Below are positions 1 through 12,284 of a stretch of DNA of 64,000 nt, piece after piece; the stretch's first letter is position 1, and each line of letters begins with the position of its first letter. Under the pieces are notes generated by a model. It was not told the DNA's origin. It saw only the letters and a program-made list of their open reading frames with translations, and searched no databases. The stretch comes from Malachius bipustulatus. Taxonomy: Eukaryota > Arthropoda > Insecta > Coleoptera > Melyridae. The DNA lies in assembly GCA_910589415.1 (NCBI GenBank), contig OU342630.1, positions 62,430,186-62,494,185 on the forward strand, in the 5' to 3' direction. A program made the translations under genes and the position numbers.

Positions 1-2620
1 TTATAAAATGGGGTGTTGGATAACTTCAAAGATGATCATAGAAAATATAGCTACATAAACTATGCCCTTTTTTTTTAATGGATTTGAAAAAGAAATTTCA
101 TTTCATCATGTTTTTTTGTTATCGACCATGATTGCACAAAAATTGAAAGCATAAGATCTTTGGTTTTTATGCAAGTATCTACTAATGTAGCATACATTTT
201 TTTTCTTGCACTCGATATAAATATTTTCTTTGAGGACGTTTGTCTGCATTTCTTTAAATTTTATGAAATTATCAAGACTTTATTATTTGAAAAAATGTGA
301 AATGTGAATTTTTCTACAAATACTAATAAATTCATAGTCACAACCATACCGAGAACCCAAACAATGGAATTTGAATTGAGACCGGCAATCATAGAATTCT
401 TAAATCAAAAATATTACAAATTATGATATATTTTTCTTAAAGGCAATGCAATTCTTGATTAGCTATAACATATTAATTAAGAAACAAAGATTGTAAAAGC
501 GATAACATTATTATTTGGACCCATACACAGAAAATAAGAACACTGAAGACGATCATGTTAAAACACCGTTGTGGTAGGTTACATAAATATTAGCAAATAA
601 ATATATATTTCCATTTCAATATAGCTATAAAGATTTAAGCGTACACTTCCCGGAAAATTAACGGACAACATTCTGATATATTTACTTGGACACAAACATT
701 TAGTCGGTGTTTTAACAAATGCATGCTACAAATTTATCCGGTCGATCAAAAAAATGTCTGCAATTCTTTACTGGAACTGGAGTTCAGGACAGAATAAGTT
801 TTGATAAAAAACGATTCAGAAAGTTCATGTCCATAAAAAAAAATTCAACACTCATATGCTACTTGTAGAAATGTGCTAATAATACCTACATTGCATGCCC
901 CTATTATGAACACATTTTATAGTAAATATATAAGTAGGTAGGTACCTATAACTGATAATAATTCTGAAAAGTTGTTTGTTTTTTTATTAAAACTTATTCC
1001 ACTTCTGTCTTTCTCACTCTGGAAATGCTGCTATCAGATACAGGTAGGTGTAATAATCATAAAATCTTTGACCAGAAAATTAATCACATTTTTATAAAAT
1101 AATAGTAAAAAGAGAAACTACAGACATTCAAGATCATACGGTAATATCACACTTTTAAAGTGTCTCTGTTCTAAAAATTAAACACGAAAAAGTCTACATA
1201 TATCTATCAATTTAGCTGAAACATTTATAACAGGTAAATTGCTTTTTTTTAAATATGGCACCAATTTTGATCGTAACGAAATGGGATTATTATAGTAAAA
1301 AGTACTCGTAATAATTAATTAATGATTTTAAGGATACGAAATCTAAATTCTATCAACTAAAACTACTAATAGAGATACTAATAAGAAAATGAATAATATT
1401 AATTATTATTCATTAAAATTATAAAAATTCCCATGAGTTAAATTATCAAACCAATTAAATATAACAGCGAAGATGGAATGATTTTTGTTAACTCTAATTT
1501 ATATTACACAAAAGGAAGTGCACATATAATAGTAGATAACAGTTACATTGTAACAATAACGAAATATCTTGAAGTAGGTATGAAGTTATTGTTGCAAAGC
1601 AGAACTCATATTGATTGGTGTGATACCTATTCAGTGATTTTATTTATACAAAAAGTTACGTTTTTTATTAAAATAATAACTAAGGGCACATTCATTTTAG
1701 ATCAGAGACGAGAAGAGAATTTTTGTTCCTTCGAAGATTAACTGTAAGATAGATGATGATATTCTCGAAGCTGAATTTGCAGTGTACGTTCTTATGCCGA
1801 GATCGTGGAAATCATTTTCTGCAACAGAATTGCTTCATTAGTTTAGAAATATTAAAGTCATTCTCGGCGGTGTGCGAATTTCAGGTGAAATATTGTTTGT
1901 TTTCCACGACTACGCAACATATTTTATAAGCGAAAAAGAAAAATTTTGCAGTAGGCCTCTTCTGATGCCGATGTCCCATGCAATAATGTGTTATTTTTAT
2001 ATATTTTGAAAATTAATTGAGATTTTAAATGTTCATCCATTCAAAGACTCACCGTTTCCGTAGACATGCCTGGGAGTTTGCCGTTCTGGATAATACGAAT
2101 CTGGACATTTGAGCAGTGCAAATGAACCATGGGTGTGCAGAAGAACAAGTGCATGAAACAGAAAATTAATCTTCTTTAATAAAGTGCGCTCTTTTGTTAA
2201 ATTATTTTCTGTTCTAGGTGTATAAGTGCCAATTCTATGGTGCTACTAATGTTCTTTCAGCAATCACTTATTGTAAATTTTCCATGACCAAAATCATACG
2301 GGTGCTTTGAAAAATGTCTTATTAAGACATAAGACTTCCAATCTTATTATATGTAGATTTATATACAGTAACATCTAAATTGGTATAGGTATGCTGAAGG
2401 TGTTTATCATCTTTCGAGGACAAGTGTGTAAGAGTTTTTTCATTGTAGAGAATAATGGTGTGTGAATAAGTGTGCAAAAAATGAAGAATATAAATCGGCT
2501 GCCCTTGAAAAGTGGCATTTGTTTTTTTTTCATGCAAAAAATATAATAAAATTCTTCAAAATGCAAATAGCTGCTATAATGCATGGTAATTGGTGACGAC
2601 GAAAATACTACTTGCTTTTT
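1..2620. other. AT-rich DNA, no gene supported
   Basis: Very AT-rich sequence with only short, low-complexity open frames. No splice-bounded exon, no TE coding motif and no terminal repeat was recognised. By position it is either the next intron or the 3' flank of the adhesion gene. Confidence 0.5.
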
Positions 2621-2624
2621 TATT

Positions 2625-4680
2625 TTTTATTTTATTTATTCATTTATTTATTTACATCCACCCAAAAGCAAATGCCAAATAAAGGATGTGAAGAATTGCT
2701 GATTTACATACAATCTCAATTGTACGATTAAATAGTAGAAAAAATAGAATACCAGAAAACAAAGCCAAAGTACAAAATGTAATCATAATAAAATAAACAG
2801 AATAAAAGGCCAGACTTAACGGATACGCGGGGCAGCCAATCCAGGCTAAGACTGATGATACCAGATTTTGGAAGTACTTATCTGTTAATTTTCTGAGCAC
2901 TTCAAAAGTAAATATCGAGGCGCTCAGCCTGCTGATCGGAAGATAGTCTAAGAGTCACGTATATGATCCACTACTGCAGAGAAGACAAGAGCGTTAGTCC
3001 TCGGGGTTTTCACCAACAAGAACTGTTGACTCCTAAGAGCAGCTTGAATAACATGGAGGTAGATTTGGGAGAGGATGTAGCGAGAATCGATATGCCCATT
3101 AAGCAGTCGCAGAAAAAACGCACAGACATATAATACATACACGCCTGTCTTCCAGGCTTCTGAAATCAAATTCTTCAAGAAGTCTAGACTCAGGGTACCC
3201 TTGCACAGGATTTGAGCCCGTCTTTCTAGTAAATCATAAAAAAACGCCCCTGCATGCGCTCTAGGCTGAGAAGGTGACATCTGCTACCCGGAGACCAAAC
3301 AACACTGCCATATACTCAAGCCTATAATAGGCAAGACAATAGCACGGAAGAGAGCTATGAAGGATATAATAGAATGTTTCCAAAATCAATTGAATTGCTC
3401 ATAATAAAACCTAACAGTTTAAATCCAGAGGGAAATCCATGAATTCTGTAACCTTCTCAATAGGGCCTCCATCAATAATGTATGCAAACTGGGTCAGAGT
3501 ATGTTTAAGACTGCTTACTGCACCAAAAGTTGATATGATAGATAGAGTTGGAGTCTTCGATGGAATGAATCTTACAAAAAATCTTCAAATCGTCAGCATA
3601 TTATAATAATCGAGGTGATCGACCTCATCCATAACCCTTCACAATGTCATTTATAAACAAATTCAAAAGAATGGACCTAATTTAGAGTCTTGAAAGACAC
3701 CAGAAGTAACAAGGTATTCAGGGAAGTTGGAACCACAGTAGGTCATTGAAGTCGGTGACAAAAGTAATTAGAGATAAATATTATAAGGGTATCGGCGAGG
3801 CCAAATGAGGAAAGCTTAGAGAGTAGCAAGTCATGGTCATTATAGACCACGTCCACTTGAGAATGGACATCCAAAGCTTCAGAGGTAAATCAGAAAAAAG
3901 ATTGTAACTTTTGACTAGACCATAACTCATAAAACCATGCTGCATTACAAAATGATAAAAGAAATCTGACATCAGGACAGAGCACCTTATAATAATATGA
4001 TCTATTCATACCTTTCCAAATTTAAGCAAAATTTGTCTGTATAGTTGGTAATCTGAACCTATGTCTCCTTTTTTGAAGAGTCATGTTCCGATTTCCTCTC
4101 CAGTTTTCCACATAGTATCTCCGGAGTAATATGGTTTCATTAAGAGTAGATCTACTGCTGTGACCAACTTATTAGTTACGATCACCCAGTTTCTTTCTGA
4201 GTCATTCTACTCTGCTGTACGAGTTGATGTCGTTTATATGGAACTCAGTACGACTCTCGAAATCGCTGTCTTCTCAAAAGGAGGCTTCGTGATTACGGCT
4301 TTCCCGGGTATCTTTTAATTTTCCTGGACAGCTACTAGAGTGAGCGGCTGGAGTAAAAATTTGGATCACTCTAGATAACTTCCAACGGAACGGAAACTGG
4401 GCGAAGGAAAGAGCAAAATGAAAAATTCTCGTGAGAGTGAATGAGAACATGGAAAGCGCATCAGTCTCGTAGCTGGAAAGTGGGAATGTCATCTGGACCT
4501 GCAGTTTTGGAATCCTTAAATGATTTCAGAGCATTGACTTCTCCTTCAGAGAAAGAGGAGACAGCAAAGGTAAGAACGTTTGAAATGGTCAGGGGGTAAT
4601 GACTGACTAAAGAAGCCACGAAAAAATTCACCAATGAATCTAATATTAATGACAATCCAATGATGCCTTTGATTTTAAAT
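2625..4680 (-). pseudogene. Decayed jockey-type non-LTR retrotransposon (reverse transcriptase)
   Basis: The remains of a LINE pol gene are readable on the minus strand in several frames. From 5' to 3' they show the pre-RT motif KDSKTAGPDDIPTF (about 4600-4520), then RWKLSRVIQIF (about 4385-4355), the region around the first catalytic motif (about 3970-3800), the catalytic motif YADDLKIF (about 3605-3580), and a C-terminal stretch beginning VVWSPGSRCHLLSLERMQ (about 3310-3250). Stops and frameshifts interrupt every segment. This motif order is that of jockey-clade LINEs. The left end is an (ATTT)n-like A/T tail (about 2620-2655), as expected for the 3' end of a minus-strand LINE. The apurinic endonuclease and ORF1 were not seen, so the copy is probably 5' truncated. 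Confidence 0.75.
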
Positions 4681-4904
4681 TGTCAAAATAAGGTTTTTTA
4701 GTTTTTGTTGATATGGAAAACAATCATTTCATAAGTTGTGGTCTATGAAAATACCTTTTTATAACATTTCTTCATTTCAGCTCTTATTGGGTGTAAAATT
4801 TTGTACTTTTGTGTTGATGAGTACCTATACCTATGGATGTGAATGTTTCAACTAATTCCAGAAAGTCAGAAATATATGGATTGTTATTAGTATCAAGAAA
4901 GAAA

Positions 4905-6843
4905 TAGTGGAGAGGGTCTGTCAAAAAAAAAGGCTCCATCCGCCTTGGACTCGAGAATATTTTTTGATTTTTTTTCATAAAGTTGGACACCCTCTTCATT
5001 TTGGTGGCATTTTCAAAAATTTAATCGACGCCCTGGCGGAGAAATGTGCATGCGAAGACATCGGCAATAGGTTTTTTGCACATAACTCGCTTAATTCAAC
5101 TCTGAGCATAGTAAATATCCTGGTCCAAATCGGTCAAATGGTTCTCGAGATATCACATTTTCAATTTTAAGGCCCTTTCTTCAGGGTTCCGCCTCGGTGC
5201 GAATACACCGCCGTCCGTGTTCGCGTGTTTTGCATGGAAAAACTCGACTTAGGGACTTAATTTTTTTTTCATCGACAGACAGCAGTGTCCTCAATGATGC
5301 CTGAAATTTTGAAGTCGCTATCTCGATTAGAGGGGGAGGGGGAGGGGAAATCATAATTAAAATTCAAATTGCTATAACTTTCGCTAATATTGGGGCCTCG
5401 GGCCCAACCAATGGGAGATGACAGTTTGGAACGCCTACTTTAAAATGGTATTTTTTTTTAGATTCCGTCAATATTGGCAAGATGCCCGCACAAAAACCAA
5501 TTTCCCTCCCCCCTTTTTTTCTTAAAACTGTTTTTTTGCCATGAAAGAAGGGGGTGGGGGTAAAAATTTTTTCGTCATCAGACGGGAATTTTTTTTATCT
5601 TTGATTTGAGCCCCAGTAGACCTCGATCGGACCATTATTAAGGTCACAGGGTCACCAAACGCGTTTGGTCCTGAAGAATGGCAAGGATTAGGGTTGGCGG
5701 GTTCCGCTACCCGGCATTTTTTAGGGCTAAGTGTCCCCTTTCAAGATTTTCTTACCCCATGTCGCTATCTCAATTAGGGCCTGCACGTGGACGTGATATG
5801 TAAACCAATTAATCTAGCCGCGGAGCAGCGAGAGCTGGTGGCGGAGCCTAGCGCTCCCTCTCCTTTCTCTCTTCTCTCACAGACACACACGCTAGATTAA
5901 TTGGTTCACATATCACGTCCGCGTGCAGGCCCTAATTGAGATAGCGACATGGGGTAAGAAAATCTTGAAAGGGGACACTTAGCCCTAAAAAATGCCGGGT
6001 AGCGGAACCCGCTAACCCTAATCCTTGCCATTCTTCAGGACCAAACGCGTTTGGTGACCCTGTGACCTTAATAATGGTCCGATCGAGGTCTACTGGGGCT
6101 CAAATCAAAGATAAAAAAAATTCCCGTCTGATGACGAAAAAATTTTTACCCCCACCCCCTTCTTTCATGGCAAAAAACCAGTTTTAAGAAAAAAAGGGGG
6201 AAGGGAAATCGGTTTTTGTGCGGGCATCTTGCCAATATTGACGGAATCGAAAAAAAAATACCATTTTAAAGTAGGCATTCCAAAGTGTCATCTCCCATTG
6301 GTTGGACCCGACGCCCCAATATTAGCGAAAGTTATAGCAATTTGAATTTTAATTATGATTTCCCCTCCCCCTCCCCCTCTAATCGAGATAGCGACTTCAA
6401 AATTTCAGGCATCATTGAGGACACTGCTGTCTGTCGATGAAAAAAAAATTAAGTCCCTAAGTCGATTTTTTCCATGCAAAACACGCGAACACGGACGGCG
6501 GTGTATTCGCACCGCGGCGGAACCCTGAATAAAGGGCCTTAAAATTGAAAATGCGATATCTCGAGAACCGTTTGACCGATTTGGACCAGTCAAAGTTCAA
6601 ATTACGCGTCTTCGAGAGCTCTTCATTTTTCGTCAGGATATTTACTATGCTCAGAGTTGAATTAAGCGAGTTATGTGCAAAAAACCCATTGCCGATGTCT
6701 TTGCATGCACATTTCTCCGTCAGGGCGTCGATTAAATTTTTGAAAATGCCACCAAAATGAAGGGGGTCCAACTTTATAAAAAAAAAAAAATCAAAAAAAA
6801 TTCTCGAGTCCAAGGCGGTTCGAAAGTTAGACCCTCTCTACTA
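4905..6843. mobile_element. Large foldback element with arms over 900 bp
   Basis: The left arm (about 4905-5818) is the reverse complement of the right arm (about 5891-6843), with a 72-bp spacer between them. The outer ends read TAGTGGAGAGGGTCT on the left and, reverse-complemented, TAGTAGAGAGGGTCT on the right. The inner ends are ...AATCTAGC and GCTAGATT.... The arms are highly similar but not identical: the left lacks roughly 45 bp that the right has near 6590-6640, and homopolymer lengths differ. The two open frames, one per arm, are the same sequence read from opposite strands and show no transposase motif. It is non-autonomous, and a TA target duplication is possible. Confidence 0.85.
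5819..5890. other. Central spacer of the foldback element
   Basis: Unpaired loop between the two arms. It is purine-rich on the left, C/T-rich on the right, and ends in an (AC)n run. It is GC-richer than its surroundings. Confidence 0.7.
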
Positions 6844-7044
6844 AAATGTTATGCTAATTAGTTACTCTAAAAAACTATTATTATTGTAGTCATGAAAATT
6901 TAGAATCTCAACTGGATTGAATAAAAACACATAGAAGGAAAAATGCAATTATTCCCTGTTCATTATTATCTTCAAATTAGTGATACGACGCATTAGGACA
7001 CAAGGGCACTATCTTTATCAATCACGTTGACGAAAAATACTGAC

Positions 7045-7327
7045 CTGTTTCAGTAGTCTGGAAGGTGAAGGATTCCGAAACCGGACTCCAACCGTACTTG
7101 TTCCTGGCTTGGACCTTCGCCTCGTAGGTCTGGGCGGGTTCGAGACCTCGAATTACGTAGCTCATGGTCTGCATTCCTGCGGGTGGCGCCTGCTGCTGGA
7201 TGGTAATCCCTGTTGGTAGTGCGGGTAGAATCACGTCCCGCCAGTCACTGCGTCTGTCAATGATCTGCCGTCCGTAACCGTAACCCACGCTGTATCCCAC
7301 AGAGGCGTAGGTCTTGTTCATGTTGTC
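7045..7327 (-). CDS. FN3 exon 2 of the same adhesion gene
   Basis: This exon codes for the C-terminal half of the FN3 domain. The acceptor is TTTCTAG before GACAACATG and the donor is GTCAGT after ACAG. It starts in phase 0 and ends in phase 1. The diagnostic end of the domain is MSYVIRGLEPAQTYEAKV followed by QARNKYGWSPVSE, matching the FN3 E-F-G strands (L-x-P-x-x-x-Y-x-x-x-V-x-A-x-N). A Gly/Tyr-rich stretch (VGYSVGYGYGRQ) and a proline-rich loop before it are unusual for the domain core and may be a species-specific insertion. No stop codon follows in phase, so at least one more exon, expected to hold a GPI signal or membrane segment, lies further left. None was recognised between 1 and 7044. 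Confidence 0.88.
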
Positions 7328-7395
7328 CTAGAAAGAGGAAATGAAAGGATAATTAGGGGGGACTTTTTTTGGAATTCTAAAATCCACAAACTTAC

Positions 7396-7601
7396 CTTTC
7401 CTGGCATAAATTTACGCTGACTCTGGTGGTGTAAGGGCTGTGGGTGTCCGTCCTCGGAATTAGTGCCGGTGTCTGGTAGACGTCTGAAGAGTAATTTGTA
7501 TTCCTCTATGGGGGTGTACGACTCCACAGCCCAACTGATGTTGTAGCTGTCCTTCCAACTGCCTCGAGATGCACTTGAGAACTTAGCTGGATTAGGCTTG
7601 C
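7396..7601 (-). CDS. FN3 exon 1 of the same adhesion gene
   Basis: This exon codes for the N-terminal half of a fibronectin type III domain. It begins in phase 1 (completing a Gly codon) with KPNPAKFSS. The B-strand motif YNISWAVES has the conserved tryptophan, and the C strand reads EEYKLLFRRL. The acceptor on the minus strand is TTGTTATAG and the donor is GTAAGT after AAG, ending in phase 0. The stretch between EEYKLLFRRL and the exon end is polar and His/Gln-rich, probably a loop. An Ig domain directly followed by one FN3 domain is the order seen in insect klingon and wrapper-type proteins. The exon lies 3,969 bp downstream of the Ig exon and 68 bp before the next exon. Confidence 0.88.
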
Positions 7602-10600
7602 CTATAACAAGAAGAAAAGATGCACATTGATGTCCACAATAAATTTAATTAAAGTCAGCAAACATTAACTAAATAAATGGTATTATTATTTAAGATTTTT
7701 TTAATATAAGATGCGAATTTTGTTTCCAGGGCATAATAATACTTAAATTTCTCAGAAAACTGTTTAGGTACTGATTGGATAGACAAAAAACTGTCAAGTG
7801 CAGAGCTCACGATGTGGAACAAGGATTAAAGAGATAAAAAACAATGTAATTATCTGTGTTGCTCTTAACATTCATTTGGTGGGTATCTGATGCACATCTC
7901 GTAACATTGCAAGATAAGATGGAATTAATTAACTTTAATCACTTCCTATCTAGAACACCAACAAAGCATCTAAGTAACAAGTAACAACAAAGTGTAATTA
8001 TGTTCCACGAAACTTAATATGCTTTAAGTTTCCTTATTTTTATAAACATGCGACAGGTAGGTGTTATTTTTATGTTTATAGGGCGAATGTTGAGTACCTA
8101 AATACAGTTTTAAAAACCGATGCGAGGAATAAAATTCTCGTGTTTCAGATCAGGCGGAAGGAGTTCGTCTTGGATAATTACAGAACAAGGAATAGGCAAC
8201 TATTTATAGTTGGTCCCGGAGGACTCGTAGGAGGAGAACGGTGCTCATTACCCCAACCCCGAAGCTAACAGGTATAAGGTAGGCTCTCTCATTATTATGG
8301 AGAGGCGTCGTCAGATATTTGAGATCTACGAATCATGTAAAAAATTAGAGAAAAGGAAAAACTCGTGTGATTCTTGTTAACACTTGTTACGTAATCGTTG
8401 AAGAACAACAGATTCCTCTTCCAAAACAATGCAGCATCCATCGGAGAGAAATTCCTGGGTTCTCTGTTGCTATCGGCGCGTGAAACGTATAATTGTGACG
8501 TGTATAATGAGATAACGCCTCGGAGAAATCCTTCTATCTAATTGGAGGTTACCTTTTGTAGGATTCCCAGAGAAAGTGGGTCCTTCTCAAGTAGCGTTCA
8601 AATTTATAGGCATAAAGGTTACGTTGATAAACCTTTGATTTGTGGCAGGCTTTCCATCGAGTGATGTGGATTTTTCGGAAATAGGAGTGCGTCAGGATGT
8701 GGGCCTTATCTAAAAGCGAAGTCAGGGTTAGACAGTCGCCAGTTGCAGGTGTTTCTAAAAAATACCTTCTTATTATTTATAAGAACGTTACCAATTAAAC
8801 CACCGATACGTCCTACTCAAAGATTTTTTAAACAATGTTTTGGTGTTGATTTTGTGAACCTATAACGCTGCATAATATTTTTTTAGAGGTGGTATTCTCG
8901 TTTTTAATAAATGGCGCCTGAAGCATTCTAGTTTTTCTGGTGTTTTACATGAATACAATCCTGTATTTTGAGTTTTTGTCTTGAGTTGATAATTCGCGTC
9001 ATATCTACTCGTCTTCTTATCTGAGTTTTAGTTCAAATCTGAATAAGTAAACCCTGAATAAGTAAAGGAAATAAGCGGAAAATTAAAAAATTATTTTGAG
9101 ATATGAGAACGCATCTTCACGTTTTTTGTGTTGAAATCAAAAAAATTCTTTGGTCAAATGGTAGCTTGTCAAAAAGTCAGGGCCTAGATAGACTACGCTC
9201 AAAACCAACTTATTCTCTGAGATTCATATTTTATCATCTAACCAAGTACGCTAAAATATTTTTAAGGTATTTGATCTAACTATTTGTGTGTCACTTTATT
9301 ATTGCAAGCCATCACCAGTCATGCTATATATCTAGTGGAGAAGTTGTTGGAGTTAGTACAGATCACCTCTACATACTGTCATCCTTGATGTGGAATTCTC
9401 GTAAAGCAGCAAACTGGAGTAATTTTGTCTTCGCTGCTGAGATCTGGGAAACCTTGCGATGCGATTAAGATTGAAACGTAACAAAAAAGATAAGTCAAGA
9501 GATCGCCATAGATTGGAGAGCATCCTTACTTCACATAGATGATGCTGCCTTGTTTATTTTTATTATTGACTGCGGGTGAAGGAAAAAAGTTGACGCTCAA
9601 GAGCAGAAAGTTACCGGTTTGTATTACAAAGTGCGTAATTACAGTAGACTCACATACTAAGTTAGGAATAAAATTCTATTTTTGTGAAGAAGCCGTAAAA
9701 AAGGTTCTGGTGCACAAGGGCTTACGATTTTTTTTTAGATAAACGAACAACTGGCTTTTAGTAATATGAAATATCATGAAAAATAACTGATACATGAATA
9801 TTGTTCAATGCTAATTAGTACATTATTACAATAAAAATCGAAAATCTATTGAATACCTTCTTACGAAAAAACAGAGTGGGTATAGCAAAATGCGAACCTC
9901 TCGGGCAAGAAACAGAAAAACGCTTTACAACTTGAAAGATATATAGAACCAATAACAACTTATGAGTACATTACTATACCCTCTCAATAATAAATTGATT
10001 TATCTCTGGAGAAACAAAAAAAGACCTCTGAAGTTTCCAGCTAACTAACGATTGCTTAGTCGATGACAGCAACACGTTCATTCCCGATTGCCTGTAGTTC
10101 TAGGGAGTAGGGAGCTCGGATCGTACACCCTTCGGACGGATTGATGTATGGGTCTGCAATAATCCAGCTAACAGTCGAAGGCGTACGTGATTCCAGAATT
10201 TTCTCTAGGTCTAGGATATGGTTTTACAGAAAACATAATTTATTTGATTCGCTTTATTATACATTCTTCTGTAAAACAAGTGTATAATTCAGTCTACTTA
10301 AATTGATGCAAAGAACTGGGTGGCTCTAAATGATCTAATAATGTCAACATTTCAATATATTTGTCCCTTACATTGTACCAACATTAACGCTCTTGTTGGA
10401 GAATAAATTATAACAAAAGTGTGTTTTTTATTTTATTGTTTAGTCGTAGATAAAGTAGAATATACTACTCGCAATAATGATAGATATTATTACCTCAGAA
10501 TGTTCGTAAATATTCCTCGGGAATAATAATGTATATCTACTGTATGCATAGACATTTTTCGGCTTCGCACTTTCATGCCTTTTCAACAACATTTTCCACA

Positions 10601-11570
10601 ATCTTTTCCAAAATCTTTCATTTGCTATGGCCCCGATTTACTTTTGTGAATCCTGTTTTTTTTTATTCTGGGATGCTCTTGGATTATTATACCAGGTGCA
10701 TTCTTTCTTCCTAATATTCCCAAAGGAAACAGTCAGGGCCAATTAAAACTCTTCGGACCAATGATCCAAAACGATAAACTTAAGTGGGTGTAATTGTCGC
10801 TGATGAACTGCTCTTGGATTCTCCGAAGCGCATATCTTGCAGTTTTGCTTGTATACATAGACACTTTACTGGAAGTGCAAGTTGTACAAAAATCCATCTC
10901 TCATTATGAAGTTGTCGATAAAATATAGACTTTAGATTTCCTACTGTTTTTTTTTTGTCGGATATTTTTTAATACCTAATAAAGGCGTCGCTGCATGGTA
11001 CTCTATCGACTTCAATTCCTACAAAAGCTGCACTTTATGTGTAGATACTTTAAACCCAAATTTTTATGCAGCGATCTCCGTAAGGAGCTTACGCCTAAGC
11101 TCTAAGCAAAAATCCAAAGAGACCAGTGAGGTTATTAATCGTGTACGACTAGTTGTCACTTCGACGGTTCGTAGCCGCTAATTTGTAATTACTTAACAAC
11201 AACTTAGTGAAACGTAGCCTTTGCATGCAACTGATAAAATCTGCATTTAATACAGCTATTCTCAGAATACCTAGTACAATAATCAAAATCTTGAATTTTT
11301 ACAGTTTTCTACATTCAATCTTAGACATGAAAATTTCCCCATGCCTACCTAAATTTCATTTTCTCTTACTCACACACGACAGAAACTACTACCTATATTT
11401 GTGCTGAAGTACTTTCAATTATTATTATTGTAGATTTACAATTAATTAATTGTGATGTACAATGTAGGAGTTAAATTGAAACTTTCAAGTCACAGAAATA
11501 GTATTGTGTCATGTTAATTATTTTTTTCTCTTTTCTCATAATTCCTGTGTATAATCTAAGCAAACCTTAC
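7602..11570 (-). other. Intron of the adhesion gene (3,969 bp)
   Basis: Bounded by a GTAAGG donor at 11570 and a TATAG acceptor at 7602, both on the minus strand. No TE end, RNA gene or further exon was recognised. The short open frames inside lack support. Confidence 0.7.
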
Positions 11571-11745
11571 CGGTTAACTGGACGCTCTTCCTGGTTTTCC
11601 CTAGCTGATTGTCGGCCACACAGGTATAGTTTCCGAAATCCGAATGGTGGACTTTGCGGATTACCAGGGTGTGCCTGGAACCACGAGACTCCATTATCCT
11701 TCGCTCCGTCGTGTCCAGTTGCATCGTGTCACGATACCACAGCAC
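11571..11745 (-). CDS. Ig-domain exon of a neural adhesion protein (lachesin/klingon/wrapper-like)
   Basis: This internal exon codes for the second half of an immunoglobulin domain. It opens with the strand-C motif VLWYRD and ends with the strand-F signature DFGNYTCVADNQLG, which carries the D-x-G-x-Y-x-C core and the second domain cysteine. Read on the minus strand, a TTGCAG acceptor precedes GTGCTGTGG and the exon ends ...ACCG followed by the donor GTAAGG. It starts in phase 0 and ends in phase 1, which matches the next exon, so the glycine codon is split across the junction. The half with the first cysteine must lie in an upstream exon, which was not found in the rest of the window. Insect proteins of this type are secreted or GPI-anchored surface molecules of neurons and glia. 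The family call rests on motif resemblance only; the exact orthologue is not certain. Confidence 0.88.
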
Positions 11746-12255
11746 CTGCAAGCAAAACAATTATTTCATATCGTTAGCATCGTCACTAATTTTCTGCTGC
11801 AAGAATTTGTGTCTGTAGCTGTAGCTGCGACAAATCTCCAAGGGATGACTCTCGACCTGTCAGTATAATTGAGCACCATGTTAATTAGTGCAGGTTTGAT
11901 ATTAAAAACTTAAAAAAAAAGAAAACTAAAAGAAGATATTAAATAATAATTAATCCAGGATAGAGCCTCGCTAAAATAGAAAGCACCTCTACTACTTCTC
12001 CCTAGCTTCAAGATCCTTTCTATATTTCAATGATTATTAATGATTTGTTCTGCTTAAGCTTGCTTTTTTTTTGTAAATGAAAGTTATGTTGATTCAGGTT
12101 TCACTTTGGCAACTTCAGGAATCGATAGAACGGATTATAAAACGTTATTTTGCAATGTAACTTTTTCCTCAGAAACGCTATATTTAGTTGAAAAAGCGAA
12201 GTTGAATTAATTTTATAGTTTTTTTCTCATAACTTCTGAACGATTTATCCGATTT

Positions 12256-12284
12256 GGCAGCAAACCTGATGAAGGTTTGCTGCC
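12256..12284. repeat. Perfect 12-bp hairpin at a deletion junction
   Basis: GGCAGCAAACCT, a 5-nt loop, then AGGTTTGCTGCC. It sits where the left TIR region meets the truncated transposase, so it probably marks the rearrangement that removed the transposase N-terminus. Confidence 0.7.

Noticed and set aside
6457..6813. 118-codon frame with a twin at 4907-5170
   Set aside because: Mirror images in the arms of the foldback element, with low-complexity Phe/Lys runs from A/T tracts.
9539..9742. Short frame starting MMLPCLFLLLTAGEG, like a signal peptide
   Set aside because: Lies inside the defined intron of the adhesion gene, and the rest is basic low-complexity sequence with no domain.
10799..10840. 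CTGATGA core as another hammerhead candidate
   Set aside because: No GAAA and no pairing stems at the required positions.
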